Source of the DNA: Atherix ibis | Lineage: Eukaryota; Arthropoda; Insecta; Diptera; Athericidae | Reading direction: 5' to 3' | Assembly: GCA_958298945.1 (NCBI GenBank) | Contig: OY282610.1 | Location: 34,293,667-34,357,666 of the forward strand | DNA: 64,000 nt | In this document: positions 35,401 to 47,452 of the stretch, piece after piece | Layout: each line of letters opens with the position of its first letter | Numbering within the stretch: the first letter of the stretch is position 1 | Program-made: the position numbers and the translations under genes | The notes under the pieces: model-generated | Told to the model about the DNA's origin: nothing | Databases searched by the model: none | What the model saw: the letters and a program-made list of their open reading frames with translations, nothing else

Positions 35401-36599
35401 AATCGAAATTCTAATTGTATAATTAATTAACGATGATATTATGAAGTGGACTAATTATTAAGTATTCGTAACTGAAAAAATATTGAGTGTTAAAGTAGTA
35501 AAACTAAGAGTTTCCATCTAAGTGATAGCACTAGTTGATAGTTTAAGTAATTATTTTAAAAAAATAGTACTGAGCAATTGCCTAGATAATATTGCAAGTA
35601 GCCGTAAGTGATAGTTTAATGGACGATTGCTGTGACCACTTCATGGTCTCGGAACACTTCCTTATAGGTAAAATGATTGTCACCAATCTATTCACATCAA
35701 TCCATATGTAAACATCCAAGTAAAAAATTCCAAAGTTTGCTATTATTTTTTTCATATTTGGCAAAGACAAATTGTAGGCCTTCCCTACCCTTGTATGAAT
35801 TTAATTTAGTTACCTTTGTCTTAATGCATTTATTCACTTTTACAGATCAAAAATGGGCGTGCAATTATTGATAATCGAACAAACAAAAAAAACTATTCGT
35901 TAGAACTCAAAGTCTTGACATTTAATAAAAATACTAAAAAAAAATTGAACAAAAAATTCCATTTGTAATACAACATTTGATGAGATTAGTTCATACTTTA
36001 TTGTCTTATTTTTTTTTTTAAGAAACACCTTATATGATTGGAAAGTATTTAATATCCAATAAAATTCTAAGCCCATAAAAGGAGATCTATTTTTCTAGTT
36101 AAATAATACTAAATTTTGATATGAAAAATAATATATTGTATTGAAAAATAATTCAAAAAAGCCTATTAACAAATATATCATAATAACGAAAGAATCTTAC
36201 TGATTTGTTCAAGGATCAAATGGCATTAGTTTGAGTAGATTTTGAACATACCAATTTTGATTTAATTTTTAAAAATTGTAGAAGATAAAAATACATTGAA
36301 AAAAGTCAATTTTAAAAATCTTTAGTAAATTATCTTTAAGAAAAATATTAGCTGTGGCAAAAATCGTCGTTATCTTTTTTAAAATACTATTTTTAACAAT
36401 TTTAATAGATATCAACAAATACATACTCGTTTTTAACAAAGTTTTTAACAGAAACACATTTTGAGCAGTGTTATGCACAATTCGTGTACATATGAATATT
36501 TAAATCATGGATTTTACGTTTCTAAGTATTATCCAATTTGCTTCAAAAATATAATTTGCGCGATCCTTTTGATGAAATTTTTTTAAAATTTCTCATATT
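32471..36599. other. AT-rich spacer, no gene seen
   Basis: More than 4 kb. The only hint of coding DNA is 34315-34370 (+), where one frame reads KIVFCDEAHIRLIGFV, similar to the first catalytic block of DD41D transposases (SDEAHFWLNGYV), with no supporting context afterwards. A short GC-rich island at 33890-33925 (cccggcgccgccattacagc) is unexplained. Confidence 0.4.
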
Positions 36600-37160
36600 T
36601 CGGTCTGTAATTTGGCCAATTACTTGACAGATGTTAGATTTTAAATGGTCTTAAGTTGAAAAAAAATTTCGACGTAAATAAGATATTTTGTGCAGTTCTA
36701 GCAGCGAAAATCTGATAGTGTCAAATCGCACGATCTTGGAGGTCAATTGGCATCATCAAATCTCGTAATCACGCGTCCTAAAAACTTTTCCAAAAAAATA
36801 TGTCGTCTTATATGGTTTATGGCATTGTCTTGTTAAAACCACATATGATCTAGATTACAATCTTTTAATTTAGGCTAAAAATACCTAGGTTCTTATACGA
36901 CCATAGTACGGAGAATTGACGGTATAGATCTCTCCTTCTTCATTTTTGAATAAATATGTGTTCAGACCAAAATATATACCAGACAGTCATTTTTCATAAA
37001 CACAGTGGCTTCTTTACAATTATTTTTAGGTTTTTAGAGCTACATATTTAGAAAATTTGGTTATTAACGTATCCACCGAGTCACAAATAGACCTCATCAC
37101 TGAAGAAAATTTACTCTAAAACCAGCATCTTAAGCTTGTCGTTCCAGCGCACAATGTGGA
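36600..37160 (-). mobile_element. DD41D (rosa-like) transposase relic
   Basis: On the minus strand, a decayed first catalytic block reads FSSDEVYL-LGGYVNNQ (about 37105-37060). FKNEEGEIYTVNSPYYGR (about 36950-36900) follows, then MWF-QDNAINHIRRHI (about 36850), FLGRVITRFDDANWPPRSCDLTLSDF (about 36800-36715). NWPPRSCDLTPLDYF is the signature before the third Asp in this family. Many stops and frameshifts. Confidence 0.75.
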
Positions 37161-37368
37161 AAATGTAAATTTTTGTATAAATAGGAAGATGTTCGAAAAA
37201 AAAACTTTAAAATAAAAATTGAACTAAAAACGTTTCTTTTGAATTCTCAAAAAATATTAAAATATTACAAGCACTGGCAAAGACTATAAATAAAATATTA
37301 AAACTTAACCTGAGTATGGGTTGAGTGGTGAATGCTAATGAAAATATTCAAACTCTTTTATTGATTTT

Positions 37369-38614
37369 GGTGTATAACTTAAAAATGCGGGATTTTTGGC
37401 AAAGTTTGAGTGTTTATTTTGAAAAATTGTTACAATATATTTTATTCAAAGTATTGTCCATCGGAAGCCACTACTTTTTCCCATCTTTCTGGCAACATAT
37501 GGATTCCACGCCAAAAAAAACTGCTCCGGTTTTGAGGCCAAGAATGAATCGAGCCAATTTTTGATGCTCTGTTCTGAAGTGAAGCGTATTCAGGTGAGGG
37601 CGTTTTGCATGGATCTAAACAAATGGTAGTCGGACGGGGCAAGGTCTGGGCTATAAAGCGGGTGAGGCAAAACTTCCCAGCCACTGTTTTCTAAATAATT
37701 TTTTTCCGGTCTTGCAACATGAGGGCGAGCGTTGTCATGATGGAAAATTATGGCTTCGTGTCTGGTCGTATATTCCGGGCGTTTTTCGGCCAATGCTCGC
37801 TTCAAATGGATTATTTGTGTTCGGTAGAGGTTGCCTGTGATCGTCTGGCCCGATTTCAATAGCTCATAATAGATCACACCCTTCTGATCCCACCAAATAC
37901 AGAGCATTACCTTGGCGCCATGGATATTTGGCTTTGGCGTTGAATTGGCTGGTCGGCGGGCTTCACATACGATTTTTTGCGCTTTGGGTTGTCGTAATGA
38001 ATCCATTTTTCGTCGCCAGTAATGATTCGATTCAAAAATGACTTCTTTTTCTGCCGTTCAAGCAGCAGTTCGGACATGCAAAATCGCCTTTCAACGTCTC
38101 TCGGCTTCAATTCATATGGGACCCAATTTCCTTGCTTTTGGATAAATCCTGCTGCTTTCAAACGTTTTGAAATGGCTGATTGAGTGACTCTCAATGATTT
38201 TGCAATTTCTTCTTGAGTTCGACAACAGTCTTCATCGAGTAATGCTTCCAAATCTTCATCTTAAAACTTTTTTGGCTGACCTGGTCACCGCACAAACCAT
38301 CTCTCCCACGTTGAAATCGATGGAACATATTCAGGATAAGCTTCGGTGAGCAATCAATGTGCTTCAGCGGCACTTTTTTTTTCAAATTGAAGAAGTAAAT
38401 CAACACTTCCCGCAAATGGGACTTTTTTGGTACGAAATTCGACATTTTTAAAGCAAAAAAAAACTTTGTTGTTTACACTATTTCGTTCAATGACTAATCG
38501 AGAATGAATGACAGATATTTAACCTCCAAAATGCCATATGAGTTATTATTAACACAAACCATGTGTAAAAGTTATGCCATCTGTTGTCAATCCCGCATTT
38601 TTAAGTTATACACC
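37369..38614 (-). mobile_element. Mauritiana-like mariner, nearly complete but broken
   Basis: About 1246 bp. Inverted ends share ggtgtataacttaaaaatgc and continue to gcgggatt at both edges (left from about 37369, right to about 38614). I could not identify the TA duplication with certainty because the outermost bases differ. Confidence 0.88.
37442..38445 (-). pseudogene. Mauritiana-like mariner transposase pseudogene
   Basis: Starts MSNFVPKKSHLREVLIYFFNLKKK (38445), the Mos1-type start. The HTH region is then scrambled by deletion near 38370-38250. The middle reads ALLDEDCCRTQEEIAKSL, KQGNWVPYELKPRDVERR, FLNRIITGDEKWIHYDNPKRKKSYV (first Asp). In another frame follow KVMLCIWWDQKGVIYYELL, IFHHDNARPHVA and SPDLAPSDYHLF, giving all three Asp with 34 residues between the last two. 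The C-terminus RWEKVVASDGQYFE is at about 37440-37480. At least three frameshifts separate these parts. Confidence 0.9.
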
Positions 38615-38859
38615 CACTGAAGTCCGTACACTCAAATTGGCTTTGTTATTATATTGTAAAAAAAACAATTTTCTGCCACGTGTTATACACCTGATCTTGT
38701 AATATGAACACTCTTAGGATAAAAATTTCTATCAAATAGAATTTTTTTGTATTTGAGGTTTTAAAAGAATATTTCTGGATAATACTATCTCCCATCAAGA
38801 GAACATGCAATGGCATTACTAGATTATGGAATATTCATATTAGAGGGCAATTTCTTGAT
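38615..38859. other. Spacer, nothing recognised
   Basis: AT-rich DNA between the mauritiana-like mariner and a LINE fragment. The outer right end of the mariner could extend slightly into this stretch. Confidence 0.4.
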
Positions 38860-39130
38860 CAGAAAAATATTTTCTTCATCATCTACGCATGAAAAGAGTT
38901 GTTTTAATTAAAGTCTTTCTAAAATTTTATCAAGAACTGGTAGAAAACTAATAGATCTAAAGGAAGATGAAGAATTCGTTGGTTTATGTAGCTTAGGAAT
39001 TATTTTTAAAGCTGACATTTTCTGAATAAGATAAAGTAGGTTGCACACAGGATGGAAAAGAGAACCCTGCGAAAAATGTCTTTCACGATAAGAGCTTTTA
39101 TTGGGTCGTAACGAGGAGCTTTTTTATTGG
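38860..39130 (-). mobile_element. Short Jockey-like RT fragment
   Basis: On the minus strand one frame reads LFHPVCNLLYLIQKMSALKI, then IPKLHKPTN and RSISFLPVLDKILERL. This parallels the RT stretch at 40720-40810 (MIPKPNKPKNLPTSYRPISLLPMLSKILQKL) in the next LINE. Only this piece is recognisable. Confidence 0.65.
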
Positions 39131-39733
39131 AAGGACAAAGAAGAGAATTTCATTTCAGAAGGTTTAAAATGTTTAAGAAGAAGACTCAGAATTATAGTGA
39201 ATATTAGTTCTTTGCTTATTTTATTAGAACAATAGTTACCATCGTTAAAAATATTTAAAAATAATATTTTATATTTGACAAAATGTCATGTTTATTCCAT
39301 TTTTACTATGTAGTCTGATTGTCATATTTTTCATACCATGCGTATGTCATATACCACATTCCTTTTTGCTCTATGCGACATGAACACGCTTAAGTTTGGC
39401 TGCCATGTGAAATTGAGACATCCGAAAGGAAATGACAGCAACTTTACGCATAGCAAAGCACGAAAAACTTAATTGTCATGCATGAAGACGCTGTCATGTG
39501 CTATCAAGTGCACATATAAAAATGAGTAATAATATCTTGCACGTAGTCGTATAACATAGTGTCTTTCCATATGAAAATATGTCAACTTTACTATATATTG
39601 TACATACATTTGTACGATAGGTAATGCTAGCTTGAGACCTCATCTACCCAACAAAAAAACACAAATCAAATGACATGACTAGCAGATAAAAACTAATATC
39701 AGAAATTTCTTTTGGAGACTCGAAAATTATTTC

Positions 39734-39745
39734 AAAAATCGTGCG
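39734..39745. repeat. Left target-site duplication of LINE
   Basis: aaaaatcgtgcg, repeated at 42035-42046. Confidence 0.85.
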
Positions 39746-42034
39746 AGGTCCTATCTCCTTCCACGCCCACATATTGGCCGACCAGTGCCACAAACCTTCC
39801 CGATATTCTAGACTATTTCATAACCACACCCATACATTCCATTAATACTTCCATAGATACACTCCTTGACCTGAATTCCGACCATTCCCCTGTTCTCCTA
39901 ATACTAGACACTTTTCCTTCCTTAAAATCCTATCCTGGCAAACTTGTAAATGGGAAAGTTGATTGGGACATTTTTAGACAGAACTTAGACCAACAGATTC
40001 ATTTATAACAAAGCCTTAAGAACGTACAAGAAATAGACGATGCCGTAAACGACTTGACTGTTTGCATACAGAACTCAATCACTAACGCCCACATAACTCA
40101 TAACAAACCAACCATACGAGAACATGACTATAATCTTCCGCAAAAAATTCGCAGCTTGATAAGCGAGAAACGTCGAGCCAGGGCCCAGTGGCAACGTTCA
40201 AGAATGCCAAATGAGAAGAAAAAACTGAACCAACTACAACGAGAACTGAAACAAGAAATAATTAATTATAACAACGAACGATTTACTGAATACACAGAAT
40301 CACTGACAACTAATAAGTCACTCTGGACAGCTACCCGACGAATTCTCAAATACAAAACAGCTACACACCAGCTCCGGAATACCGACGGAACCTGGGCAAA
40401 AACGGATAAACAGAAAGCCAACGTCTTCGGCAAACACTTAGAAAACATCTTTAAACCTCACGAAGATGTCCAAGACATTCTGCATGATGAACAAATATTC
40501 CGACAAATATCAACTCAGTTGCCCATAAGTCCACCTCCTAAGTTTTTCACTCCTTCCGAAGTGGACCTTTCCAATAAAAAAGCCCCAGGATATGACCTAA
40601 TAACTTCAGAAATCCTGAAGCAAATTTCCAAAAAAAACCCTCGTCCTTATAACCTATATTTATAATAGTATCCTCCGCACATCATTTTTTCCTTCCCTGT
40701 GGAAGTTCTCCTTAATCAAGATGATCCCAAAACCCAATAAGCCCAAAAACCTTCCTACCTCATATAGACCTATAAGCCTCCTTCCCATGTTATCAAAAAT
40801 CCTACAAAAATTAATCCTAAAACGCCTTTATCCCATTTTTGAAACCGAGGGTGTCATTCCTCAGCATCAGTTTGGATTTCGACCTGAGCATTCCACTATC
40901 CAGCAGTGTCATCGCGTAGTCGACTACATAGCGTGTTCGCTAGAGCGAAAGGAATACTGCCCAGGCGTGTTTCTTGACATTTCGCATGCTTTCGACCGTG
41001 TATGGCACCCTGGATTGCTTTGGAAGTTGCAGCGAGTCCTACCCTCGGGTTATTTCTACATCCTCAAATTTTATCTCTCAGACCGATATTTTCAGGTAGC
41101 TGAAAATATGGAGTACTCTGACATTTATCCAATTTCCGCCGGTGTCCCTCAAGGAAGTATCCTAGATCCTATATAACATTTGACATTCCTTGCAACAACA
41201 ACATCCTAACCGCAACATATGCTGATGATACAGCCATCCTGACACATCACAAAGATCCTTCCACAGCCATTAGTATCCACTCCTTAGAAACTTGGTTCAA
41301 AAGGTGGAGAGTGAAGGTAAATGAGCAAAAATCTGCTCATGTAACTTTCACACTCTGCCGAGAACAAATTCACGACATAACCCTAAACGGCAGCATTATT
41401 CAACAAAAAATAGCGTACGTTACCTTGGACTTATATTCGACAAACGGTTAACCTGGAACCTTCATACGAAAACTACAAGACGTGAACTTAACGGACGTTA
41501 CAAACAATTATTACGTCTCCTAGACAGTAAATCAAAACTTACAACAATAAGTAAACTATTACTATACAATACGGTTCTGAAACCAATATGGACATATGGT
41601 CTAGAACTTTGGGGTTCGACTAAGCATTCCAACTCCCCTCCAATCCAATCCCTACAATCCTGAATCCTTCGTAAAATTGTCAATGCCCCTTTTTATGTAC
41701 GAAACACTGTTATCCACCGTGACCCAAATGTTCCATTTGTTCGTGAACTATGCATCTGCCGATATAAAAAATTCCATTTGCATCTATCCTTCCACCCTTA
41801 TCCTTTAGGAAGGGAACTTTTCATTCCCACCCTTCCAGTATACACCCATCGACGTTTAAAACGGCGATGGCCGAGAGATTCTCTAAAATTATAAAATAAA
41901 ATTACCCTGTTCTAGAGGTAACATCGATGGGTGTTTTCCTCCACATGTCCTCATGTCCATGTATATTACCGTAAAAAATCTGTTTGTTACTAGCATAAGT
42001 ATTTGTAGATAACATTTAAAATAAAAAAAAAATA
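39746..42034 (+). mobile_element. 5'-truncated Jockey-like non-LTR retrotransposon
   Basis: Flanked by a 12-bp target duplication and ending in an A-rich tail (42019-42039). The 5' truncation falls inside the endonuclease: 39746-40008 gives STPTYWPTSATNLPDILDYF and LNSDHSPVLL, with the SDH catalytic block. RT follows: MIPKPNKPKNLPTSYRPISLLP (40721), FGFRPEHST, FLDISHAFDRVWHPGLLWKL (motif A, about 40970), GVPQGSILDP (about 41140) and TYADDTAIL (motif C, about 41216). The C-terminal part continues to RRWPRDSLKL (end about 41895), then a 3' UTR. Frame breaks near 40650 and 41175 and a stop near 41662 make it non-functional. Confidence 0.93.
40054..41176 (+). pseudogene. Jockey-like ORF2, thumb/linker and RT part
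   Basis: 40054-40665 is an uninterrupted linker (KIRSLISEKRRARAQWQR, then ATRRILKYKTATHQLRNTDG and FTPSEVDLSNKKAPGYDLIT, the conserved KAPG-D entry to RT). A one-base shift near 40650 separates it from 40721-41176, which holds RT blocks 2-5 including FLDISHAFDRVW. Joined, they are colinear with known Jockey ORF2 order. The catalytic ADD lies downstream in a third frame at about 41222. Confidence 0.88.
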
Positions 42035-42046
42035 AAAAATCGTGCG
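42035..42046. repeat. Right target-site duplication of LINE
   Basis: aaaaatcgtgcg directly after the A-rich tail, identical to 39734-39745. Confidence 0.85.
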
Positions 42047-43070
42047 TTTATTTCTCCATCTATAAAATCTATCATAAATAAGGCTCTTAAAGTTATTGTA
42101 CATAAGTATAATTTTAAAGATCCGTGAATGAAAATTGATACATTTTATATTAGGATCTTTTATAAATGAGAGCTTTTCTTTTGGTATGGTAAAGCGTCCC
42201 CGTATTTTTTTAATGAATTTAATTGGAGAAAGTTTATTATCATATTTAAAAGAAAAATGCCCAAAGTGCTTATACTCGTAATAAAAATATTAATTCTAGT
42301 TATTCAAACGACGATGCATATAATTCTGAGCCACCTATCGGCAATTTAAAAAAAAAAAATCTGTAATTTAATCGACGACATCTTTTGTCAATTTGATTAA
42401 GCATTCCAACCTACCCATTAGGAGCAAACGCTATCATTTAATAGGGTCCCAATGAGCTAGAATTGACCAATAATTATTTTTAGCCTATTATACAATGGCG
42501 TAATATTATCATAGAAATTATTTTAAAAACACTAACACTTTAACCTTTATACAATCGAATAAAATAACAGTGCACCAACATAGACTGGTTCGGATAAAGG
42601 AAATTCCAAAATGTCAAAGTCTGTCAAAAATGACATTTCGGAAGCGAGCACAAAAATACCAATTCCTCACTCCTCTCTCATGTTTGATAGAGAACAATGA
42701 AAGATAGCAACAACAACAACAACAACAAAATTCAAAACGCAATAAATTCGATAAAATATTTTTAATTTATTTTTTATGCAAAAATAAATGCTAATAAAAA
42801 ATCGACAAGGTCTACAGCTAATATTCGTTTTTATATGAAAATAAATTAAAAATTATAAAATATCGTAAATTGTGCAATTGCTGCAAAAAGAGAAGAATAG
42901 TAAATTGTGTCTTTTCAGATTTGAGAGTATCTTTTTTGTAGTTGTTTTTATTTTTCGCTTCCATTTCTATAATTGACTATTGCTAGACGTTTTGCTACTC
43001 CAAATCCAACTGACATGTTTCTACTTCAGTTCGTTATTGTCTTATTTCCTCTTCGGTAATATTTACCTTG
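42047..43070. other. Spacer with (CAA)n tract
   Basis: No gene seen. A (CAA)n microsatellite lies at about 42708-42728. The stretch 42560-42700, ending in this tract, is less AT-rich and may be the decayed 5' end of a LINE, but it holds no identifiable ORF. Confidence 0.4.
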
Positions 43071-43484
43071 TCACAAGATATTTTTCTTAAAGAAACATAA
43101 ACAAAATAAAAAAATTTTGTTTTGCAATTGTTTTGTTGAAAATAAAAATTGATTAATGACACCTGTTGGCTCATGGCAATAGTAATTGTTTTTGATGATT
43201 CCTTTTGACAATTTCCCAAATTCGATCGATCCAAATGCCACTTTACTCTTATACAACAACAAGCCTGAGTAGAGTTCCTTGGTTGGATATATGTGAGCCC
43301 CAAAAAAGTTTAGTCGTATCGATGGCATTTTCCAAGGCAGCAGGATATCTAATGTTCGATAGTCGACTGTCAATTTGAGCATATCACGGAAATTGGTTTT
43401 GAAAACGTATTGAAAATCAAGTAATTTCCTATTTATAGTAACATACAATATATTTCTCATACGATGATGGATTTTTTGAAACAT
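43071..43484 (-). CDS. Unidentified 137-codon ORF, possible exon or exon relic
   Basis: I do not recognise this. The middle part (roughly residues 30-110) has balanced, protein-like composition unlike the flanking low-complexity frames: DMLKLTVDYRTLDILLPW, LNFFGAHIYPTKELYSGLLL, AFGSIEFGKLSKGIIKNN. A candidate splice donor (caacag|gtgtca on the minus strand, about 43160) follows CHEPTG, after which the frame becomes Phe/Lys-rich, as an intron would. I see no strong acceptor upstream. It could be an exon of a host gene, a pseudogene or a mobile-element piece. Confidence 0.3.
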   Translation of the reverse strand: MFQKIHHRMRNILYVTINRKLLDFQYVFKTNFRDMLKLTVDYRTLDILLPWKMPSIRLNFFGAHIYPTKELYSGLLLYKSKVAFGSIEFGKLSKGIIKNNYYCHEPTGVINQFLFSTKQLQNKIFLFCLCFFKKNIL

Positions 43485-43654
43485 TTAATTTTCATTTTTT
43501 ATTTTTTTTATTGAAATATAATTTTCTTTTTTTTAAATTTGAATTTTTCAAAAGTAGTACGAGAACAAATAATAAAATTTCTTGACTTTGTTTGAGTTCT
43601 CATTCCATTAAGTAAAAATATTTTTCTACACATTTGGAATTGAACATTTCACAA

Positions 43655-45105
43655 TTCAACAGCGTCATCGTATTGTAGACTATAAAGTATATTTTTTTGA
43701 GCAGAAAGAGTATTGCCAGGATGTATTCTGACAAAATCCCCCCTTCGCACGATATTCTTTCAAACGACAACATTTTAAACGGCTACATACGAGGTTTGAC
43801 AGAAAAGTAATGGGCAGTGCTAAAAGGCATCCGTCATAATTTACGATACCTAATATGTTGCTTATTGAAAAAGAGATGCACCCAAACCGAACACAATCGA
43901 ACTCTCTTTATAGAATGTACTTAAAAAAAATTAATCTATAAACATATTTATAAGTAATAAATTGTATTATGGAAATTATCATATTATAAAAGAATGGAAT
44001 TTTCCCAATTATCTGGAAATTCTCAAAGATAAAAACGATCCCTAAACCGAATAAACCAATAAACTGTCTAACTTTCTACAGACCAATAAGTCTCTTTCCA
44101 AGTCTTTTAAAATTCATTGATAAAGTACTCCTTTACCCTTACTCGAATCCTAACCACCAAATTGGTTTCTGGTCCAAACACCAGTCCAAATCGTCGATTT
44201 CATTACACCCTCTCCAGAAAGAATATAGTACTGTAACGATAAAATTCTTGATATAAAACCAACTTTTAATAGTGTCTGGAAAATGGGCTTACTCTGGAAA
44301 CTCAAGAGGATCCTTCCTTCGATCTATTTCCTAGATCATTTCTTTTCAATCGACACTTCCAAATAAACAAATCCATCAAACTCTCCAATATATCTTCGAT
44401 CATGGCTGGTGTTCCACAGGGAAGAACACATGGACCTATCCTCTACAATATTTACACATACGACATCCAAATCTATCCCAATACCTTCTTTGTTCCATAC
44501 GCTGATGATACGCCCTGTCTTGCATCTAACGAAAATTCCCAACATGCTTCCGATCTGCCCACATAACTTTTGCTCTCTACAAGGATTGGTAGAGCCCCAG
44601 AAATCTAGTCCGTAAGTCCATATAGGTTTCAGGAAGACATTATATAGAAGTACTCTGCTATCTATAATAAGTTTTGAATATAGGCCTAGAAGTCAAAGTA
44701 ATTTATGCAAGTTCCATGTCGAGCATTTCTCTAAGTTCAGTATTAGATACCGAACTTCAGTAAGTTATGATATGACACTTCTATTAAGGTGCATGGAAGG
44801 ATATGGTTCACGAACTAGAGTTCTGGAGTTCTATCAAGCTTTGCAATTTCCGTCAAATCCATTCCCTTCAATTAAATATACTTTATAAAATTAACGGGGC
44901 TTTTTCTTTTTACACGTATATTCGTAATTGTCTTATTGATCGTGATCTTGAAGTCTTTTACTTGCATGTCAGTGATGTGGCTGTGCTTCATTATAAAAAG
45001 TCCCATTCCCGTATCTCCAATCATACTAATCCTCTTGTTCCTGAACCATCCTCCACTTTCTTTTCTAGAAACACCCATTGACGATTTGAGCATCACTGGT
45101 CGCGT
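43655..45105 (+). mobile_element. Heavily decayed Jockey-like LINE
   Basis: Scattered RT words in + frames: QQRHRIVDY...EQKEYCQDVF (about 43655-43730), RT entry text with RPISLFPSLLKFIDK (about 44075-44125), WKMGLLWKLKRI (about 44280), GVPQGRTHGPILYNIYTYDIQ (about 44410-44470) and FVPYADDTPCLAS (about 44490-44530, motif C). The C-terminal words NCLIDRDLEVFYLHVSD lie at about 44930-44980. The order is that of a Jockey ORF2 with many indels. The segment 43740-43960 looks rearranged. Confidence 0.78.
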
Positions 45106-45314
45106 GATTAACTAATATACTGAGGCTTAACATAAGCACCCGCTAGCAGGAGAAGCTTCAATAGATGTTTACTCCCCATTACCCGTTACGTCCATTCATA
45201 CTATTAGGTAATTTTCTGATGTTTAGTTTTTCATATTTTTACTTTTGACAGATACCACGTGACACGTGATATGTGTCAAAGTTAAAAGTGCTCAGTTAGC
45301 ATTACCATTTTATC

Positions 45315-46320
45315 ATGGAAAGACTTACACCCGAACAACGTTTACAAATTATTGAATTTTATCATAAAAATTCCTGCTGCATGAAAAATGTGTTTCGCGC
45401 ACGTTTTGCGGTCGTCATAATCGATCTACTGAGCAAGAAATTGAAGTCATAGTGAGAAAATTTCGCAGCAATTTTTCGCTATTGGACATCAAACCACTAA
45501 CCCGTGTGCATAGTCTGTGTATAGAGGAAAATATTCCTGCCTTAGCGTCTAGTGTTGGTGATGAGGGCGATTTCTCCATCCATCACTGTTCACAGTAATT
45601 GGGATTGTGTTACTCGACTATGTGGAAGATTTAACGCAAGCATCTTAGTTTGAAAGTGTATAAAATTGAGCTCGTGCAAGGACTAAAGCCAAAGGTCCTA
45701 GAAACGCATCGAATTTTCGTTTAATGGGCCTTAGAACAACTTGAGGGAAATCCCTATAAGCAAAATTGACGCAGTTGGTCTGATGGACAAACACAGGCAA
45801 AACAATAACTACCATTGAACCCAGAAAAATTCACTATTTTGTCATCTTTAATGATAATGTTGGCGGCAACGTTAGCGTCAATGACGCCCGCTATCGCTCG
45901 ATGATTTTGAAATTATTTTTGCCCAAAACATAAGAACTGCATCTGGTCGACATGTGGTTTCAAGAAACTTATGCTATACGCGAAACCACTGATATATTGA
46001 GCAATGAGTTCGATGAGCAATTAATTTCACGTTTCGGACGGATAATTTGCTCGCTTAGATCGTGCGATATGACGACTCTAGACTACGTGAAGATCATGCG
46101 ATTTGACGACAATAGACTACATTTCGGACCAGTGAGTTGGCCGTCTAGATCGTGCGATTTGACGACCCTAGACTATCGTATATAAAAAATATGCGACTAC
46201 GTGAAGTCGCTCGTCTATGCCGGATAAACCAAAGTCACTTGCAGCCTTAGAAGACAACATAACAAAAATGGTTCAAAATTGGACAACGTAGTTGTGGCCA
46301 CCATTAATATAAAATTATCT
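45315..46320 (+). mobile_element. DD41D (rosa-like) transposase relic with duplicated third-Asp block
   Basis: Starts MERLTPEQRLQIIEFYHKN (45315), the family N-terminus. It continues with FRSNFSLLDIKPLTR-type text and later KVYKIELVQGLKPK (about 45653-45694). The second catalytic block is lost: after WFQ (45956) the text goes straight to ETYAIRETTDIL. The third block appears twice: SLRSCDMTTLDYVK (about 46053-46095) and WPSRSCDLTTLDY (about 46138-46176). YVKSLVYAG follows near 46205. No functional enzyme possible. Confidence 0.85.
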
Positions 46321-47450
46321 TTAAAAAATAAATGTCAAGCAACGGTTAATTAATTTGTTTAAAAATTTTATATAGTTTTGATTTTTGTTTGGTATTTTTT
46401 TTGATAATTTTAAAACCAAACATTTAAAGAAAACAATTGATTACATTTACTCGATTATTTTTTTTGGTAAAAACTGTATTGTTTCATAGAAAAGATATGG
46501 AGAAATTGGAAAGACAACGTAATTTTTTTTCAGTGGGGCATATAAATATGAGAGGTAATTAATAACTCCTTCGAATTGTTCAAAACCAATACAATAAATA
46601 AATAGTCGATTTTTTGAATATTTCTAATCAGCGTCTCATAAAGTTGAAGATACTTTAAAATTTATTACATTATATAAAATAGAAATTTTCAAAATAGATT
46701 TCCAATCGAAACGAGTAACTATAAAATAAATATTATTTAATGCCACATTCAGCTTTATTGAATAATAATGATTTTTTTCCTTCTTCCAAATAACTGTTAG
46801 GAAATCCATTATCGTCTTAAAAATAGTACTTTGCAAAAATGTTGTCATATTTCTTTTATTGTACTTTTTTTTTTACTTTTATCAAATATGCTCGCAAAGC
46901 ACGATTGTAAATATTTACCAATTATGATGGAATTGTGGTGAACATTACACAGAAGAAATATCAAATTTTTCTGCACCTTTTAAATTGACCTCTTAATATA
47001 CTTACTTTACTATTAATACACTAATATTTATAGTCAACTCATACGTGTAACTGCATTATCGATACTATCAATTGTGTTTGCACTTATTTCAAGTGTGAAA
47101 AAACCCGAAAATTATTTTTTTATTACAATATATTTGATTATTTCGCAAAATGTTTCTTAAATTTTTATTAATCTCACATTAATGATTGTGTTTCTTTCTA
47201 AATATTTATAAAAGATTGTATTCGAATTTTTGTCTTTCATATTTATTTCGAATTTTCAAAGCATTTTCCATAAAAAGTAACACAAAAGCAAATAAAATTC
47301 ATTTTAACAAATTTTAACCTGATTCAACGAATACGAGTAATTCGAAATTGCACCTTTTTTCGCTCCAATAAAATTCGGATATTTTCAATATTGAATTTAA
47401 AAAAAAAACGTTCTTCCAAATTATGCATCTTTCTATAAATTTTTATTATT
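46321..47450. other. AT-rich spacer, no gene seen
   Basis: Nothing recognised apart from homopolymers. Confidence 0.5.
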
Positions 47451-47452
47451 TA

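Noticed and set aside
43795..43825. tacgaggtttgacagaaaagtaatgg resembling a mariner terminal repeat
   Set aside because: No partner end and no transposase nearby; could be chance similarity within a rearranged LINE relic.
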